Shown piece by piece: positions 36,429 to 46,298 of a stretch of 56,669 nucleotides of DNA. Within the stretch, counting starts at the first letter, position 1. The number at the start of each line of letters is the position of its first letter. Origin of the DNA: Bacteroidaceae bacterium (GTDB lineage: Bacteria > Bacteroidota > Bacteroidia > Bacteroidales > Bacteroidaceae); assembly GCA_017522915.1 (NCBI GenBank), contig JAFWXX010000008.1, forward strand, positions 1 through 56,669, given 5' to 3'. Below the pieces are notes generated by a model. That model ran no database searches, was not told where the DNA came from, and was given only the letters and a program-made list of their open reading frames with translations. The translations under genes and the position numbers were made by a program.

Positions 36429-36734
36429 ATGGTATTTACAACAATTGCAATGGGTGCAGCTTCACTCCAGCCGCTTATTATGTTTGCGGTAATAATCGCT
36501 ATTATGTACTTCATGATGATTCGTCCCCAGCGTAAGCGTCAGAAGGAAATCGAGAACTTCCGCCGTGGTCTTCAGGTAGGTCAGGAAGTAGTGACAAGCG
36601 GTGGCATATACGGTAAGGTCAAAGAAATAAACGACGGTATCGTTGTTCTTGAGATTGCCCATAATGTGAATGTCCGTGTTGATATCTCTGTTGTATTTGC
36701 AAATCCTAATGCAATGCAGCAGGAGGGCAAGTGA
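36429..36734 (+). CDS. yajC: Preprotein translocase subunit YajC
   Basis: The 101-residue protein has one membrane helix (about 14-33, PLIMFAVIIAIMYFMMIRPQ) followed by the YajC signature RPQRKRQKEIENFRRGLQVG and a cytoplasmic beta part (EVVTSGGIYGKVKEIND). YajC joins SecDF at the Sec translocon. It lies between nusB and the YbbR gene. Confidence 0.95.
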   Translation: MVFTTIAMGAASLQPLIMFAVIIAIMYFMMIRPQRKRQKEIENFRRGLQVGQEVVTSGGIYGKVKEINDGIVVLEIAHNVNVRVDISVVFANPNAMQQEGK

Positions 36735-36748
36735 TAAAACGGTAAGTT

Positions 36749-37675
36749 TTGGTCAAGTCATTATTCAAGAAGATAGAAGAGAACAAGCTTTTGCCTTTTC
36801 TCTTCTTCCTTTTGGTCTCGTGTTGTATGTGGCTGTTGCAGACGCTCAACTACAAATACGAGACCGATGTCGCATTCAGGGTTAATGTGGAGGGGCTTCC
36901 GAGCGATGTGGAGCTTGACAAGGAAGATACCTACTTCATGGCCAGGGTACGCGACTATGGAACAACGCTCATAGGATATGAGTTCAAGGGTGCAACTCCG
37001 TTGACAGTCAATTACGAGGAGCTCATTTACATCAATGGCCGTCTTGTCTTGCCGTTGTTTACGGCAATGAAGAAGATAGAGAATGAGATAGGCTCTTCGG
37101 GCTCTGTTGTACGCCTTCTGCAAGATACGTTGGTAATTGATGTGAAGCGTGACGTTGCCCTCTTGCCTGTAAGGCTTGACGGTGTGATTGATGCGGCCGA
37201 CCACTATATGGTGACGGATGTTGAGATTGTGCCGTCTGAGGTGAATGTATATGCTACAGCCTCCGACCTTGAGAGCATAAATGAGGTAAGGACCGAATAT
37301 CTTGTAAAGAAATACCTTAAGAGCGGAATCTCGTTCAAGGCCAGTCTCGTGGCCGGCGACTTGATGACTATTGAGCCATCAACTGTTGATGTACATGTCT
37401 CGGTACAGCGTCTTGTGGAGAAGAGAGTTAATGTTCCTGTAGATTACATCGGTTTCCCGGCCGGCTATTCGGGTTTGTTGCCGGGAGAAGTTGAACTCTC
37501 TTTCGAGATACCCGAATCGGATGCCGAATCCATAGGTGCAAAGGAATTCAAGGTGTATGTCGATTACAAGGAATTGCTGTCATCGGGAACCGGAAAGGGT
37601 GAATTCACAGTCTTGCCCTCTTCGCATAAGGTGGTCAATGTAAAGGCTGAGCCTTCTCAAATAACAATAAGGTAA
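36749..37675 (+). CDS. YbbR-like domain membrane protein
   Basis: The 308-residue protein has one N-terminal membrane helix (about 13-30, LPFLFFLLVSCCMWLLQ) and then repeated YbbR-like beta units (about 40-300; for example VEIVPSEVNVYATASDL and a last VNVKAEPSQITIR). The only feasible start is the TTG at 36749: a TAA in frame lies 6 bases before it, and the first ATG would cut off the membrane helix. YbbR proteins are linked to c-di-AMP cyclase regulation in Firmicutes (CdaR). Here the gene sits just before coaE, with 1 bp between stop and start. Confidence 0.87.
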   Translation: MVKSLFKKIEENKLLPFLFFLLVSCCMWLLQTLNYKYETDVAFRVNVEGLPSDVELDKEDTYFMARVRDYGTTLIGYEFKGATPLTVNYEELIYINGRLVLPLFTAMKKIENEIGSSGSVVRLLQDTLVIDVKRDVALLPVRLDGVIDAADHYMVTDVEIVPSEVNVYATASDLESINEVRTEYLVKKYLKSGISFKASLVAGDLMTIEPSTVDVHVSVQRLVEKRVNVPVDYIGFPAGYSGLLPGEVELSFEIPESDAESIGAKEFKVYVDYKELLSSGTGKGEFTVLPSSHKVVNVKAEPSQITIR

Positions 37676-37676
37676 T

Positions 37677-38291
37677 ATGGGCAGTTGTGTGAGGTTGGCT
37701 ATTACCGGCGGTATCGGCAGCGGCAAGTCTGTTGTTTCCCGTATGCTTGAAATAATGGGAGTGCCGGTGTACGATTGCGATATCAGGGCTAAACGCATGA
37801 TGGTGGAGAATGCCTATGTGGTGAGTGAACTCAAGAGGATGTTCGGTGATGAGTGTTATAACGAGGATGGTTCGCTTAACCGCAGCTATATAGCTTCGTG
37901 CATATTTTCCGACAAGGACAATATAAACCGTGTGAATGCTCTTATACATCCTCTTGTAAAGGAGGATTTCAACAACTGGGTATTGCAGCAGAATGCGTCG
38001 GTAGTGGCTGTGGAAACAGCAATTCTCTATGAGTCGGGCATGATAGATGCCGTTGACAAGGTACTTGTGGTATGGGCCGGAAAAGAGACGGCAATAGAGC
38101 GTACTATGGCACGTAGCGGAATGAGCCGCTTGCAGGTAGAGAACAGAATGGAGAACCAGATGTCGGCCGATGACCTTCTGCTGCTCTCCGACTATTCGAT
38201 ATGCAACGATAAGGGAATTCCTGTTATGGAACAGCTTGTATCCTTGCTCGAAGAGTTAAAAAATATTTCAAATTTTGCAGTGACGGATTGA
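37677..38291 (+). CDS. coaE: Dephospho-CoA kinase
   Basis: CoaE performs the last step of coenzyme A synthesis, phosphorylating dephospho-CoA. The 204-residue protein has the P-loop GGIGSGKS (11-18), the YDCDIRAKRMM motif and the LIHPLVKEDF and AILYESGM core. It follows the YbbR gene directly and ends the nusB-yajC-ybbR-coaE run; a new promoter overlaps its 3' end. Confidence 0.96.
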   Translation: MGSCVRLAITGGIGSGKSVVSRMLEIMGVPVYDCDIRAKRMMVENAYVVSELKRMFGDECYNEDGSLNRSYIASCIFSDKDNINRVNALIHPLVKEDFNNWVLQQNASVVAVETAILYESGMIDAVDKVLVVWAGKETAIERTMARSGMSRLQVENRMENQMSADDLLLLSDYSICNDKGIPVMEQLVSLLEELKNISNFAVTD

Positions 38292-38304
38292 AATCCTATC
38301 TTCG
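38274..38304 (+). promoter_or_regulatory. Promoter of the DUF5606-DUF4923 pair
   Basis: TTTG (38274-38277), 19 bp and TATCTTCG (38297-38304). The -33 box lies inside the end of coaE. Confidence 0.65.
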
Positions 38305-38348
38305 CAAACAGAGTATAAACATCAATAACAAATACAAAATATAACGAT

Positions 38349-38771
38349 ATGTTTGAAAGAATCCTTACAATTTCGGGCAAGCCCGGTCTTTACCGCCTTT
38401 TGTCGAGCGGACGTAACATGTTCATAGTGGAAATGGTAGATGCTGCAAAGAAACGTTTGCCCGTACATAACAGCGATAAGGTAGTGATGCTTGACGATAT
38501 TGCTATATATACCGATACCGAAGAGGTGCCTTTGCGCGATGTATTTGCCAAGATATATGAGAAAGAGAATGGCGTGCTGCCTTTTGACCTCAAGATGGCT
38601 ACTCCGGAGGAGATGGTTGAGTATTTCGAGGGCGTAATGCCCGACTATGACCGTGAAAGGGTATATCTTACACATATAAAGAAGATGTTCCAGTGGTACA
38701 ACATTCTTGTACAGAACGGAATTGTTGATTTTGTTGAAGAAGAAACTGCAGAGGAAAGCAAGGCTGAATAA
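38349..38771 (+). CDS. DUF5606 family protein
   Basis: The 140-residue protein matches the Bacteroidetes family DUF5606: an N-terminal small beta domain (ILTISGKPGLYRLLSSGRNM, DKVVMLDDIAIYTD) and a C-terminal helical part (YLTHIKKMFQWYNILVQNGI), with an acidic tail. Function is unknown. It is soluble, with no signal peptide, and sits 15 bp before the DUF4923 gene. Confidence 0.85.
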   Translation: MFERILTISGKPGLYRLLSSGRNMFIVEMVDAAKKRLPVHNSDKVVMLDDIAIYTDTEEVPLRDVFAKIYEKENGVLPFDLKMATPEEMVEYFEGVMPDYDRERVYLTHIKKMFQWYNILVQNGIVDFVEEETAEESKAE

Positions 38772-38786
38772 CTAATTTTCTTTACT

Positions 38787-39485
38787 ATGAAAAAAATATT
38801 TGTTCTGGCTGTGTTGGCAGTTGCGTTTCTGTCATCATCAAATGCGCAGTCATGGAAAGATGCGTTAGGCAAGATTGCCGAAAAGGTAAGCGATAAGGTC
38901 TCGGAAAGCTCATCGGGTAATACCGGGGCTATTGGAAATATTCTGGGCGATTTGATTGGCAAGGCTGTTCCTTTGAGTGAATCGATGCTCATAGGTACAT
39001 GGAACTACCAGGGGGTAGCATGTGTGCTTGAGAGCGAGAATGCTCTTGCAGGAATAGGAGGCAGTGCTGTTGCAGGCCAGCTTGAAGATAAGCTCGACGG
39101 CTATCTGTCGAAGGTGGGTGTTGCCCAGGGTGCCTGCTCATTCTCATTTGCTGAGGACGGTTCTTGCGTTTTCAAAGTAAAGGAGCGTGAGATTAAGGGA
39201 ACATACAAGCTGAATGCAGACGAGAAAATCATAAACTTCAGTTTCCTTAAGGGCAAGTTCAATGTAAAGTCGTATGTTGCATATAATGTGACAAGCATGA
39301 ATGTTGTCTTTGATGCGGACAAACTTCTTACTCTTGTACAGAAGACCATTGATACTGTTTCAAGCAAGGCTTCAAGCTTGTCTTCTTCATCAAAGCTCGC
39401 TACTGCAGCTTCTACTCTCGGAACTGTAGGCAAGTTGCTTGAGAACTACAAGGGTATGATGTTGGGAATGGAATTGAAAAAATAA
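38787..39485 (+). CDS. Secreted DUF4923 (lipocalin-like) protein
   Basis: The 232-residue protein has a signal peptide (MKKIFVLAVLAVAFLSSSNA, cleavage before QSW). A helical linker follows, then a lipocalin-like beta domain (about 68-180: LIGTWNYQGVACVLES, SFAEDGSCVFKVKEREIKGTY) typical of DUF4923, and a Ser/Ala-rich helical end. It is probably periplasmic. Function unknown. The transcript ends at a hairpin shared with clpB. Confidence 0.85.
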   Translation: MKKIFVLAVLAVAFLSSSNAQSWKDALGKIAEKVSDKVSESSSGNTGAIGNILGDLIGKAVPLSESMLIGTWNYQGVACVLESENALAGIGGSAVAGQLEDKLDGYLSKVGVAQGACSFSFAEDGSCVFKVKEREIKGTYKLNADEKIINFSFLKGKFNVKSYVAYNVTSMNVVFDADKLLTLVQKTIDTVSSKASSLSSSSKLATAASTLGTVGKLLENYKGMMLGMELKK

Positions 39486-39511
39486 AAAGAGAAAATATAA
39501 TTCCCTTATAG

Positions 39512-39544
39512 AAAGCGGCTGACTAAAAAATAGTCAGCCGCTTT
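39512..39544. terminator. Bidirectional terminator between the DUF4923 gene and clpB
   Basis: A perfect 14-bp stem AAAGCGGCTGACTA/TAGTCAGCCGCTTT with a 5-base A loop lies between two convergent genes. Confidence 0.9.
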
Positions 39545-39548
39545 ACTG

Positions 39549-42140
39549 TTATCTGTTGATGAAGACCAGGTTCTCTTCGACAGCTTCTACCTTTATCGGC
39601 AGTTCCTTGTTGACGCTTCCTGCGAGCAGTTGTTTTGAAAGGTCGTTCAACAGCAGCCTTTGTATGGCCCGTTTGATAGGACGTGCTCCGAACTCCGGGT
39701 CAAATCCGGCCTTGGCGATGAACTTGACGGCGGAATCGCTCGCTTCAAGAGTTACGCCATTCTCCTTGAGCAGTTTTGCCACAGAACCTATTTGCAGTCT
39801 AACAATCTGTTCTATCTCATCTTCGTTGAGCGGAGTGAACATTATAGTCTCGTCAATACGGTTGAGGAACTCAGGGCGTATTGTCTTCTTGAGCATCTCC
39901 ATAATCTTCTCCTTAGTCTCCTCGATGATGTTCTCCCTGTTCCCGTTGCCTATTTTTGAGAACTGCTCCTGTATGTAGCTGCTGCCGAGGTTGCTCGTCA
40001 TTATTATAATGGTGTTCTTGAAGTTTACGACACGGCCTTTGTTGTCGGTGAGCCGTCCGTCGTCAAGAACCTGCAGCAGTATGTTGAACACATCGGGATG
40101 CGCCTTTTCAATCTCGTCGAAAAGAACAACGGAGTAGGGCTTGCGTCTTACGGCCTCTGTCAGCTGTCCGCCCTCGTCATATCCTACATATCCCGGAGGG
40201 GCACCAATGAGGCGCGAGACAGAGAACTTCTCCTGGTATTCGCTCATGTCTATCCGGGTCATCAGACTCTCATCGTTGAACAGATAGTTGGCAAGGGCTT
40301 TGGCAAGCTCAGTCTTTCCGACACCTGTTGTTCCGAGGAATATGAACGAGCCTATAGGACGTTTTGGGTCCTGAAGACCGGCACGGCTGCGGCGTACCGC
40401 ATCGCTGACCGCGCGTATAGCCTCCTCCTGCCCGATAACGCTCTTGTGGAGTTCCTCTTCAAGTGTGAGCAGCTTGTCGCGTTCACTCTGCAGCATCTTG
40501 CTGACAGGTATTCCGGTCCAGCGTGATACGACATCGGCAATATCCTCTGCAGTAACCTCTTCCTTAATCATTGCTTCGCTGCCTTGTGTGTTGCGCAACT
40601 CCTCCTGTACTTTGGCTATTTCGTCTTCCAGAGCTTTGATCTTGCCGTAACGTATCTCTGCTACACGTCCGTAGTCGCCTTCACGTTCGGCTCTTTCGGC
40701 ATCGAACTTTAGCTTTTCAATCTCGTGCTTGGCGTTCTGTATGCGGTCGGCAAGCTCTTTTTCCTGTTGCCATTTCGCACGTTTCTCTTTCTCCTGCTCC
40801 TTGAGCGCGGAAATCTCCTTGCTGAGCATTGTTAGCTTAGGCTCGTCCTTCTCACGCTTAATGGCCTCGCGCTCAATTTCCAGCTGTTTCAGGTGACGTG
40901 ATATCTCGTCGAGTTCCTCCGGCAAGGAGTCCCTTTCCATGCGGAGCTTGGCTGCAGCCTCGTCTATGAGGTCAATGGCCTTGTCGGGCAAGAAGCGTTC
41001 TGTTATGTAGCGGTCGCTGAGGGTTACTGCTGCAATAATAGCGTCGTCCTGTATGCGCACCTTGTGATGGCTCTCGTAACGCTCCTTCAGTCCGCGGAGT
41101 ATCGATATGCTGCTCATCTTGTCGGGTTCGGTGACAAGCACGCTCTGGAAGCGTCGTTCAAGTGCCTTGTCTTTTTCAAAGTACTTTTGGTACTCGTCGA
41201 GTGTGGTCGCTCCTATCGAGCGCAGTTCGCCGCGGGCAAGTGCCGGCTTCAGGATGTTGGCTGCATCCATTGCGCCTTCTCCCTTGCCTGCACCTACCAA
41301 AGTGTGTATCTCGTCTATGAAGAGTATGATACGTCCTTCGGCTTTGGTTACCTCGCTTATTACGGCTTTCAAACGCTCTTCGAACTCGCCCTTATACTTC
41401 GCTCCTGCCACGAGTGCACCCATATCGAGCGAGTAGATCTGCTTGTCGCGAAGATTGTCGGGCACGTCGCCTCTTATGATGCGATGTGCCAATCCCTCTA
41501 CGATTGCAGTCTTTCCGGTTCCCGGCTCTCCAATCAGTATCGGGTTGTTCTTTGTACGGCGGCTCAAAATCTGCAGTATGCGTCGTATCTCGTCGTCGCG
41601 CCCGATTACAGGGTCAAGCTTTCCGTTTCTTGCCGCCTCGTTGAGGTTTACAGCATACTTTTCAAGAGCCTGATAGCTCTCTTCTGCGCTCTGCGATGTT
41701 ACCTTGCTGCCTTTGCGCAGTTCGGCAATGGCTTTCTCCAGCTCATTTCTGTTCATGCCGTTGTTCTTGAGCATTGCCGAAACCGGGCTCTCTGTTTCAA
41801 GCAAGGCTGCCAACAGAGGTTCTACCGATATGTATTCGTCGCCGTATTTCTTTGCAATATCTTCGGCCTTCAGTATAATGCTGTTGCTCTCGCGGCTAAG
41901 ATACGGCTCTCCCCCGCTTACTTTGGGCAGGGAGCGAATCATGCTCTCTGTCCCGCTCTTTATGTTGCTTATGTTCGCACCTGTCTTCTGTAACAGGAAA
42001 GAGACTATCTGTTCGTTGCTTTTCAGAACTCCTCCCATTATGTGAGCAGGTTCAATTACTTGCTGTCCATGCGCCTGGGCAATGTTTACAGCTTCTTGAA
42101 TTGCCTCTTGGGCTTTGATTGTGAATTTGTTAAAGTTCAT
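39549..42140 (-). CDS. clpB: ATP-dependent disaggregase ClpB
   Basis: ClpB threads aggregated proteins with the help of DnaK. The 863-residue protein has the Clp N-terminal domain (1-145), AAA1 with Walker A GEPGTGKT (204-211) and Walker [11 protein letters not shown], a middle coiled-coil domain (about 410-520), and AAA2 with Walker A GTTGVGKT (about 605) and [15 protein letters not shown]. Pore motifs KYKGEFEE and GYVGYDEGG are present. It has no ClpP-binding loop that I can see. Upstream is a spaced direct repeat that may control heat-shock expression. Confidence 0.98.
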   Translation of the reverse strand: MNFNKFTIKAQEAIQEAVNIAQAHGQQVIEPAHIMGGVLKSNEQIVSFLLQKTGANISNIKSGTESMIRSLPKVSGGEPYLSRESNSIILKAEDIAKKYGDEYISVEPLLAALLETESPVSAMLKNNGMNRNELEKAIAELRKGSKVTSQSAEESYQALEKYAVNLNEAARNGKLDPVIGRDDEIRRILQILSRRTKNNPILIGEPGTGKTAIVEGLAHRIIRGDVPDNLRDKQIYSLDMGALVAGAKYKGEFEERLKAVISEVTKAEGRIILFIDEIHTLVGAGKGEGAMDAANILKPALARGELRSIGATTLDEYQKYFEKDKALERRFQSVLVTEPDKMSSISILRGLKERYESHHKVRIQDDAIIAAVTLSDRYITERFLPDKAIDLIDEAAAKLRMERDSLPEELDEISRHLKQLEIEREAIKREKDEPKLTMLSKEISALKEQEKEKRAKWQQEKELADRIQNAKHEIEKLKFDAERAEREGDYGRVAEIRYGKIKALEDEIAKVQEELRNTQGSEAMIKEEVTAEDIADVVSRWTGIPVSKMLQSERDKLLTLEEELHKSVIGQEEAIRAVSDAVRRSRAGLQDPKRPIGSFIFLGTTGVGKTELAKALANYLFNDESLMTRIDMSEYQEKFSVSRLIGAPPGYVGYDEGGQLTEAVRRKPYSVVLFDEIEKAHPDVFNILLQVLDDGRLTDNKGRVVNFKNTIIIMTSNLGSSYIQEQFSKIGNGNRENIIEETKEKIMEMLKKTIRPEFLNRIDETIMFTPLNEDEIEQIVRLQIGSVAKLLKENGVTLEASDSAVKFIAKAGFDPEFGARPIKRAIQRLLLNDLSKQLLAGSVNKELPIKVEAVEENLVFINR

Positions 42141-42170
42141 ATTCTTAATCTCCTTTCATGAACCTTAGAA

Positions 42171-42229
42171 CAAATTGCGCGCCAATCTGTTTTTAAGTGA
42201 CAAAATGACTGTTGCTGTGTCAAAATGTC
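42171..42229 (-). promoter_or_regulatory. Control region of clpB with a spaced direct repeat
   Basis: On the minus strand CATTTTG occurs at 42227-42221 and 42207-42201, exactly 20 bp apart, in the context GACATTTTGACA and GTCATTTTGTCA. The proximal copy could supply a -33 TTTG, with GCAATTTG (42178-42171) as a poor -7 box after 22 bp. Two sites one helical face apart suggest binding of a dimeric or paired regulator. Confidence 0.4.
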
Positions 42230-42238
42230 GGTTAAAGA

Positions 42239-42274
42239 AGAGCGGTCTGAAACCTTTCGGCTTCAGACCGCTCT
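42239..42274 (-). terminator. Terminator after the first FAS1 gene
   Basis: A 13-bp perfect stem AGAGCGGTCTGAA/TTCAGACCGCTCT with a 10-base loop lies 18 bp past the stop of the FAS1 gene on the minus strand. The T-run is weak. Confidence 0.75.
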
Positions 42275-42292
42275 CTGCTAACTGTATATCTA

Positions 42293-44365
42293 TTAATAGA
42301 TGTCTTCTGGCTTGTTGGGGTCGGAGAGTATGACTGTAGGTACAAGCTCAATATAATCCTGGTCGAATTGGTTGAGTTTTCCTGTTCCGCCCTCTGTTAC
42401 GTCTTTGAAGCGTAGCCAATGTTCGCGCTTGTCGAGACGATAGGTTCCGATGATTCTTCTAATTGCCTGTTCACTGTCGCGCATTGTGCCTTTCGAATCC
42501 TTGTCGAGAACGATGCTTGCGGGGCCTTTCATGTAGCCGCGGTTACGCATGGCCTTGTCGTTCTCCTTAATCTCCTCTTCCGCCAGACCGGTGTCAGCAA
42601 ACCAACCGATTATGAGGTCTGTTTCTGGAGTCCATCGGAGGTCAACCGGGATTCCGGCAATCGTTCCATCGACATAGAACTGGCATACGCCTCGATAATA
42701 ACCTCTTGGATATCCGAAACGTATTTCATAATCGCCGGCTGGTACGTAGGGAATACGATACTTGAAGTCGTACTTGCCCTCTACAATAAACTCATCTCCT
42801 TGGAAATTAGCATATGAACCGAGTCCTGTAGAATGCGGTCTGAAATAGAATACCTCGGTGTCTGTGTTGTTGACTACAAAGTATTTGCAATAGCCGGGTG
42901 GAATGAATGTCACTTTGGTGCTTTTGGTTTGAAGGTCCCAGCGGACACCGTTGTTGGTGAGTTCGGGGAACAATGCCGAAATGTCCATTCTTATTCTCTC
43001 GCGGAGTACGTTGCCGGCCATCTCATCTTCGTTGTATATGAGTATGCGGTCGATGGTGTGTATGATACCGTTAAGAGCACTCTGGTCAAAATCGGCAAGG
43101 GCCGGGTACTTTTCCTTAGTTGCAGATGCTCTATCTACTACAACGTTCAGGTGTTCGCGCATTTCGGGATTGTTGCATACTGTACCCATCTCCTGCGCGT
43201 AGTTTATTATAATCTCCTGCTTCAGTTCTTCGTTGGTGTATGGCTTTGTTACCTTAATCATAGAGAAAGGCAACATTGTCTCATAATACTCGTAGCTGTC
43301 GAACCTCTGGTTGAGGTTTACCATTGATGAGTAGCCCTCATTTTCGTAGTTCTCCATGATGAAACCGCCGGGGCCGGTTGATGAACTGTAAAGCAACTGG
43401 CGGTCAACAATGTGGTATAGTATGAACTGGTGCAGAGCGTTCTTCGGGTTCCTGTAATCTCCTTTTGCTTCTGTTCCGTACCATTTCTCAGCAAATTCGG
43501 CAAGCTCTTCAACAGTGTTGATTCCTTTGCTTGCATAAAGCTCGTCCGGCTCAATGAGTATAGTGTAACGCTGTTTCTTCTCTTTCGGGTAGGGTGATTC
43601 AGATGGCTCTGAGTCGAGTGACGGGCCAGTCAAGGTATTGTCATAATTGGGGTCTAGCTCGTAGATGCTCAGGAGTGAATCTATTCCGGTAAGGGTAATT
43701 GCATCATAGAAGATTCTGAATGATGACTGTCCTTTGACAAGTTCTGCGAGAAGCTTGTTCGACGGGCTAAGCACTGCGTTGATGACCTGTATGTAGCCGT
43801 TCTCCATTTCGAGGTCCTGCTCTATGATGAGTGCGCTGTTGTTCAGCAACGGGAATACTCGGCCTTGCTCGTTGGTTGTCCATTCAACAGTAGTGAAACG
43901 ACGGTTCATAGTACTCATAGGGAATGCACCGTCAAGAATGTCTGTTGTCTTGTAACCCATCTCGATGATGTGGTTCTTGGCTATCTCTGTAGCCATACTG
44001 TCGGTGAGGTCCTCAAGGTAGGGTGATGTTATACCTGTTCTTTCGCCTTCGAGATAGAGACTGTACTGCTTGGCAAGGAACGAATCGATAGCTTCGTTGT
44101 GGGGTGCAAAGCATGTGTAGGAGCCATATGTGGAGAGAGTCTTCAGGATGCTGCCCGATGCCTTCTTTCCAATTCTGGCCTTGCTGAGGATTGTTGCAAA
44201 ACTGCTGAACTGCGGATTGTTCTCAAGGTGGTCCGAGATAAGTTCACCTGTAAATGTGAATCGGTTGCCTTTGTCAACCTCATCCTGGCATGATGTAAAA
44301 CTGAATACTGATGCCAAAGCCATTATTGAAACGGCTAACATGCTGATTGCGTTTTTCTTTTTCAT
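42293..44365 (-). CDS. FAS1 (fasciclin) domain surface lipoprotein, copy 1
   Basis: The 690-residue protein has a lipoprotein signal peptide with lipobox FTSC and then QDEVDKGNRF. Two FAS1-type domains are visible (about 30-205, STYGSYTCFAPHNEAIDSFL; and about 210-450, with the HQFILYHIVDRQLLYSSS segment), followed by a C-terminal beta domain (about 480-690) containing GYMKGPASIVLD and a last strand DYIELVPTVILSD. FAS1 domains mediate adhesion. It starts 22 bp after nadE on the same strand and may share its transcript. It is a clear paralogue of the gene at 46476-48647. Confidence 0.88.
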   Translation of the reverse strand: MKKKNAISMLAVSIMALASVFSFTSCQDEVDKGNRFTFTGELISDHLENNPQFSSFATILSKARIGKKASGSILKTLSTYGSYTCFAPHNEAIDSFLAKQYSLYLEGERTGITSPYLEDLTDSMATEIAKNHIIEMGYKTTDILDGAFPMSTMNRRFTTVEWTTNEQGRVFPLLNNSALIIEQDLEMENGYIQVINAVLSPSNKLLAELVKGQSSFRIFYDAITLTGIDSLLSIYELDPNYDNTLTGPSLDSEPSESPYPKEKKQRYTILIEPDELYASKGINTVEELAEFAEKWYGTEAKGDYRNPKNALHQFILYHIVDRQLLYSSSTGPGGFIMENYENEGYSSMVNLNQRFDSYEYYETMLPFSMIKVTKPYTNEELKQEIIINYAQEMGTVCNNPEMREHLNVVVDRASATKEKYPALADFDQSALNGIIHTIDRILIYNEDEMAGNVLRERIRMDISALFPELTNNGVRWDLQTKSTKVTFIPPGYCKYFVVNNTDTEVFYFRPHSTGLGSYANFQGDEFIVEGKYDFKYRIPYVPAGDYEIRFGYPRGYYRGVCQFYVDGTIAGIPVDLRWTPETDLIIGWFADTGLAEEEIKENDKAMRNRGYMKGPASIVLDKDSKGTMRDSEQAIRRIIGTYRLDKREHWLRFKDVTEGGTGKLNQFDQDYIELVPTVILSDPNKPEDIY

Positions 44366-44387
44366 ATTGTGGTTTTTTGTGTTTATT

Positions 44388-46265
44388 TTAGTTCAGGTTG
44401 TCACTCCATATTCTATGGTTGTTGTCTGCTGTCATACTCCATTTCTCTCCGTCGCTGAAACTGCAGCTTCCGGTCTTCGGGCTGTCGGGCATGCACGAAC
44501 GCTTGAATTGCTGCACGAAGAAACGTCTTACAAATGTCTTAAGCCATTTCTTTATTGTCTCGTCATCGTAAGTGCCCTCAAATGCGTTCTGTGCCATGAA
44601 CAGTATCTTCTCCGGGCTGAATCTGTTGCGCATAAAGTGGTAAAGGAAGAAGTCGTGCAGTTCGTACGGTCCGACAAGGTCCTCGGTCTTCTGCTTTATT
44701 GTGCCGTTGTCATTGGCAGGAGTAAGCTCCGGTGATATCGGGGTGTCGAGTATGTCAAGTAGTGTCTCGCGTATCTCTATGTTTTCGTTGCTTTCGGCAA
44801 CCCAGCGTACAATATGCTGTATAAGAGTCTTAGGAACCGAAGCGTTGACACCGTACATGCTCATGTGGTCGCCGTTGTATGTGGCCCATCCCAAAGCAAG
44901 CTCTGACATATCTCCTGTGCCTATGACAAGCCCGTTATGTTTGTTGGCGATATCCATAAGTATCTGTGTGCGTTCGCGTGCCTGTGAGTTCTCGTATGTT
45001 ACATCGTGCAGTTCGGCATCGTGCTCTATGTCCTTGAAATGTTGCAGGCAGGCTTCCTTTATGGATATCTCTTTCTGTTTAACTCCAAGTCTTGACATCA
45101 GTGCAAGAGCGTTATTGTATGTCCGGCCGGTTGTGCCGAATCCGGGCATTGTTATTGCGATAATGCCTTCACGCTCTTTTCCTAATATGTCAAAAGCCTT
45201 TACGGTCACCAGAAGTGCAAGTGTGGAGTCAAGTCCTCCTGAAACGCCGATGATTGCCGTATCTGAATGTGTATGTTCTATTCTCCTTGCAAGTGCTGTG
45301 GCCTGTATTGCGAATATTTCTTCGTAACGCATGCAACTCTCGCTCTTTTCGGGAATGAACGGGGTGGGGGAGAACCTGCGCCTGAATGTGGAGCCTGTAC
45401 CGTTTGAGGTGTATGTCTTCAAGCTTTTTGCTGTATTCTTGTTTGAGAAATTGCTGTCTCCGATACGTCTGTTTGTTGCCTTTTCTGCATCGGCTTCAGT
45501 GATTGTTATGCCGGTTGAGGTCTGGAATCTTTTGCTCTCGGCTATAATGCTTCCGCATTCGGCAATGGCGCAATAGCCTGAATGTACTGCCTTGCTTGTC
45601 GATTCGCCCCATCCGCTCTCTGCATATACATAGATGCATTTGTAGCGGTTGCTCTGTTGCTTGATTCTCTCCCTTAAACGGGTATGCCTTCCGGCTTCTT
45701 CTGCAGCTGCTGTCGGGTTGAGTATTATCTGTGCTCCTGCCATAGCAGCCTTAGCCCCTGGAGGCAATGGTGCTTCTGCATCATTGCCAATCTCTATTCC
45801 AATAGTGAAACTTCCGGTTCTTATTATGCCGTCTTTCAGGAATGGTACAGTTTTGCTGCAGAGAGTCGCTGCATCATCTTCGTCAAGTGAATTGCTGCCT
45901 GAGAACCATCTGTCGCCCGTGGCTTTTGGAACAAGACAAATAATCTCTCCTTTATGCATGACTGCGGTACAGTTATACAATGCACTGTTATGCAATATCG
46001 GTGTCCCTATCGCAATGATTGCATTGCAATCCTTTGTCTCTTTTGCGATTCTTGCCAGAGCTTTGTCACACTCCTTGGTTAGCAAGGGATGATAGAACAG
46101 GCTTTCGCAACAGCTTGTTGTGAGGCATAGTTCAGGGAAGAGTATTATTTCGGCCTCATCCTTGCACATGCCTATCGCATCTATAATGCTTGTTGCATTA
46201 TGGATAGGGTCTCCTGCGCTTAATGCCGGAACTGCCGTCGCTATCTTTACGAATCCGTGTTTCAT
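44388..46265 (-). CDS. nadE: NAD synthetase with an N-terminal nitrilase-type domain lacking the catalytic cysteine
   Basis: The 625-residue protein has the two-domain layout of glutamine-dependent NAD+ synthetase: a nitrilase-type glutaminase domain (about 1-285) and an NAD synthetase domain (about 330-600) with P-loop SGGLDS. NadE amidates nicotinate adenine dinucleotide. In the first domain Glu45 (FPEL) and Lys114 (LVPK) of the triad are present, but the expected EIC motif reads EIG, with Gly160 at the cysteine site. Loss of the nucleophile should abolish glutamine use and leave ammonia as donor. I use the ATG at 46265; the longer frame starts inside the promoter. Confidence 0.9.
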   Translation of the reverse strand: MKHGFVKIATAVPALSAGDPIHNATSIIDAIGMCKDEAEIILFPELCLTTSCCESLFYHPLLTKECDKALARIAKETKDCNAIIAIGTPILHNSALYNCTAVMHKGEIICLVPKATGDRWFSGSNSLDEDDAATLCSKTVPFLKDGIIRTGSFTIGIEIGNDAEAPLPPGAKAAMAGAQIILNPTAAAEEAGRHTRLRERIKQQSNRYKCIYVYAESGWGESTSKAVHSGYCAIAECGSIIAESKRFQTSTGITITEADAEKATNRRIGDSNFSNKNTAKSLKTYTSNGTGSTFRRRFSPTPFIPEKSESCMRYEEIFAIQATALARRIEHTHSDTAIIGVSGGLDSTLALLVTVKAFDILGKEREGIIAITMPGFGTTGRTYNNALALMSRLGVKQKEISIKEACLQHFKDIEHDAELHDVTYENSQARERTQILMDIANKHNGLVIGTGDMSELALGWATYNGDHMSMYGVNASVPKTLIQHIVRWVAESNENIEIRETLLDILDTPISPELTPANDNGTIKQKTEDLVGPYELHDFFLYHFMRNRFSPEKILFMAQNAFEGTYDDETIKKWLKTFVRRFFVQQFKRSCMPDSPKTGSCSFSDGEKWSMTADNNHRIWSDNLN

Positions 46266-46298
46266 CAGACTTTTACCAATGTATTTTTGAATTAATTT

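Noticed and set aside
40098..41993. Long open frames opposite clpB and other genes (for example opposite fucI, thrS and nadE)
   Set aside because: They mirror codon use of the real genes on the other strand and show no protein family.
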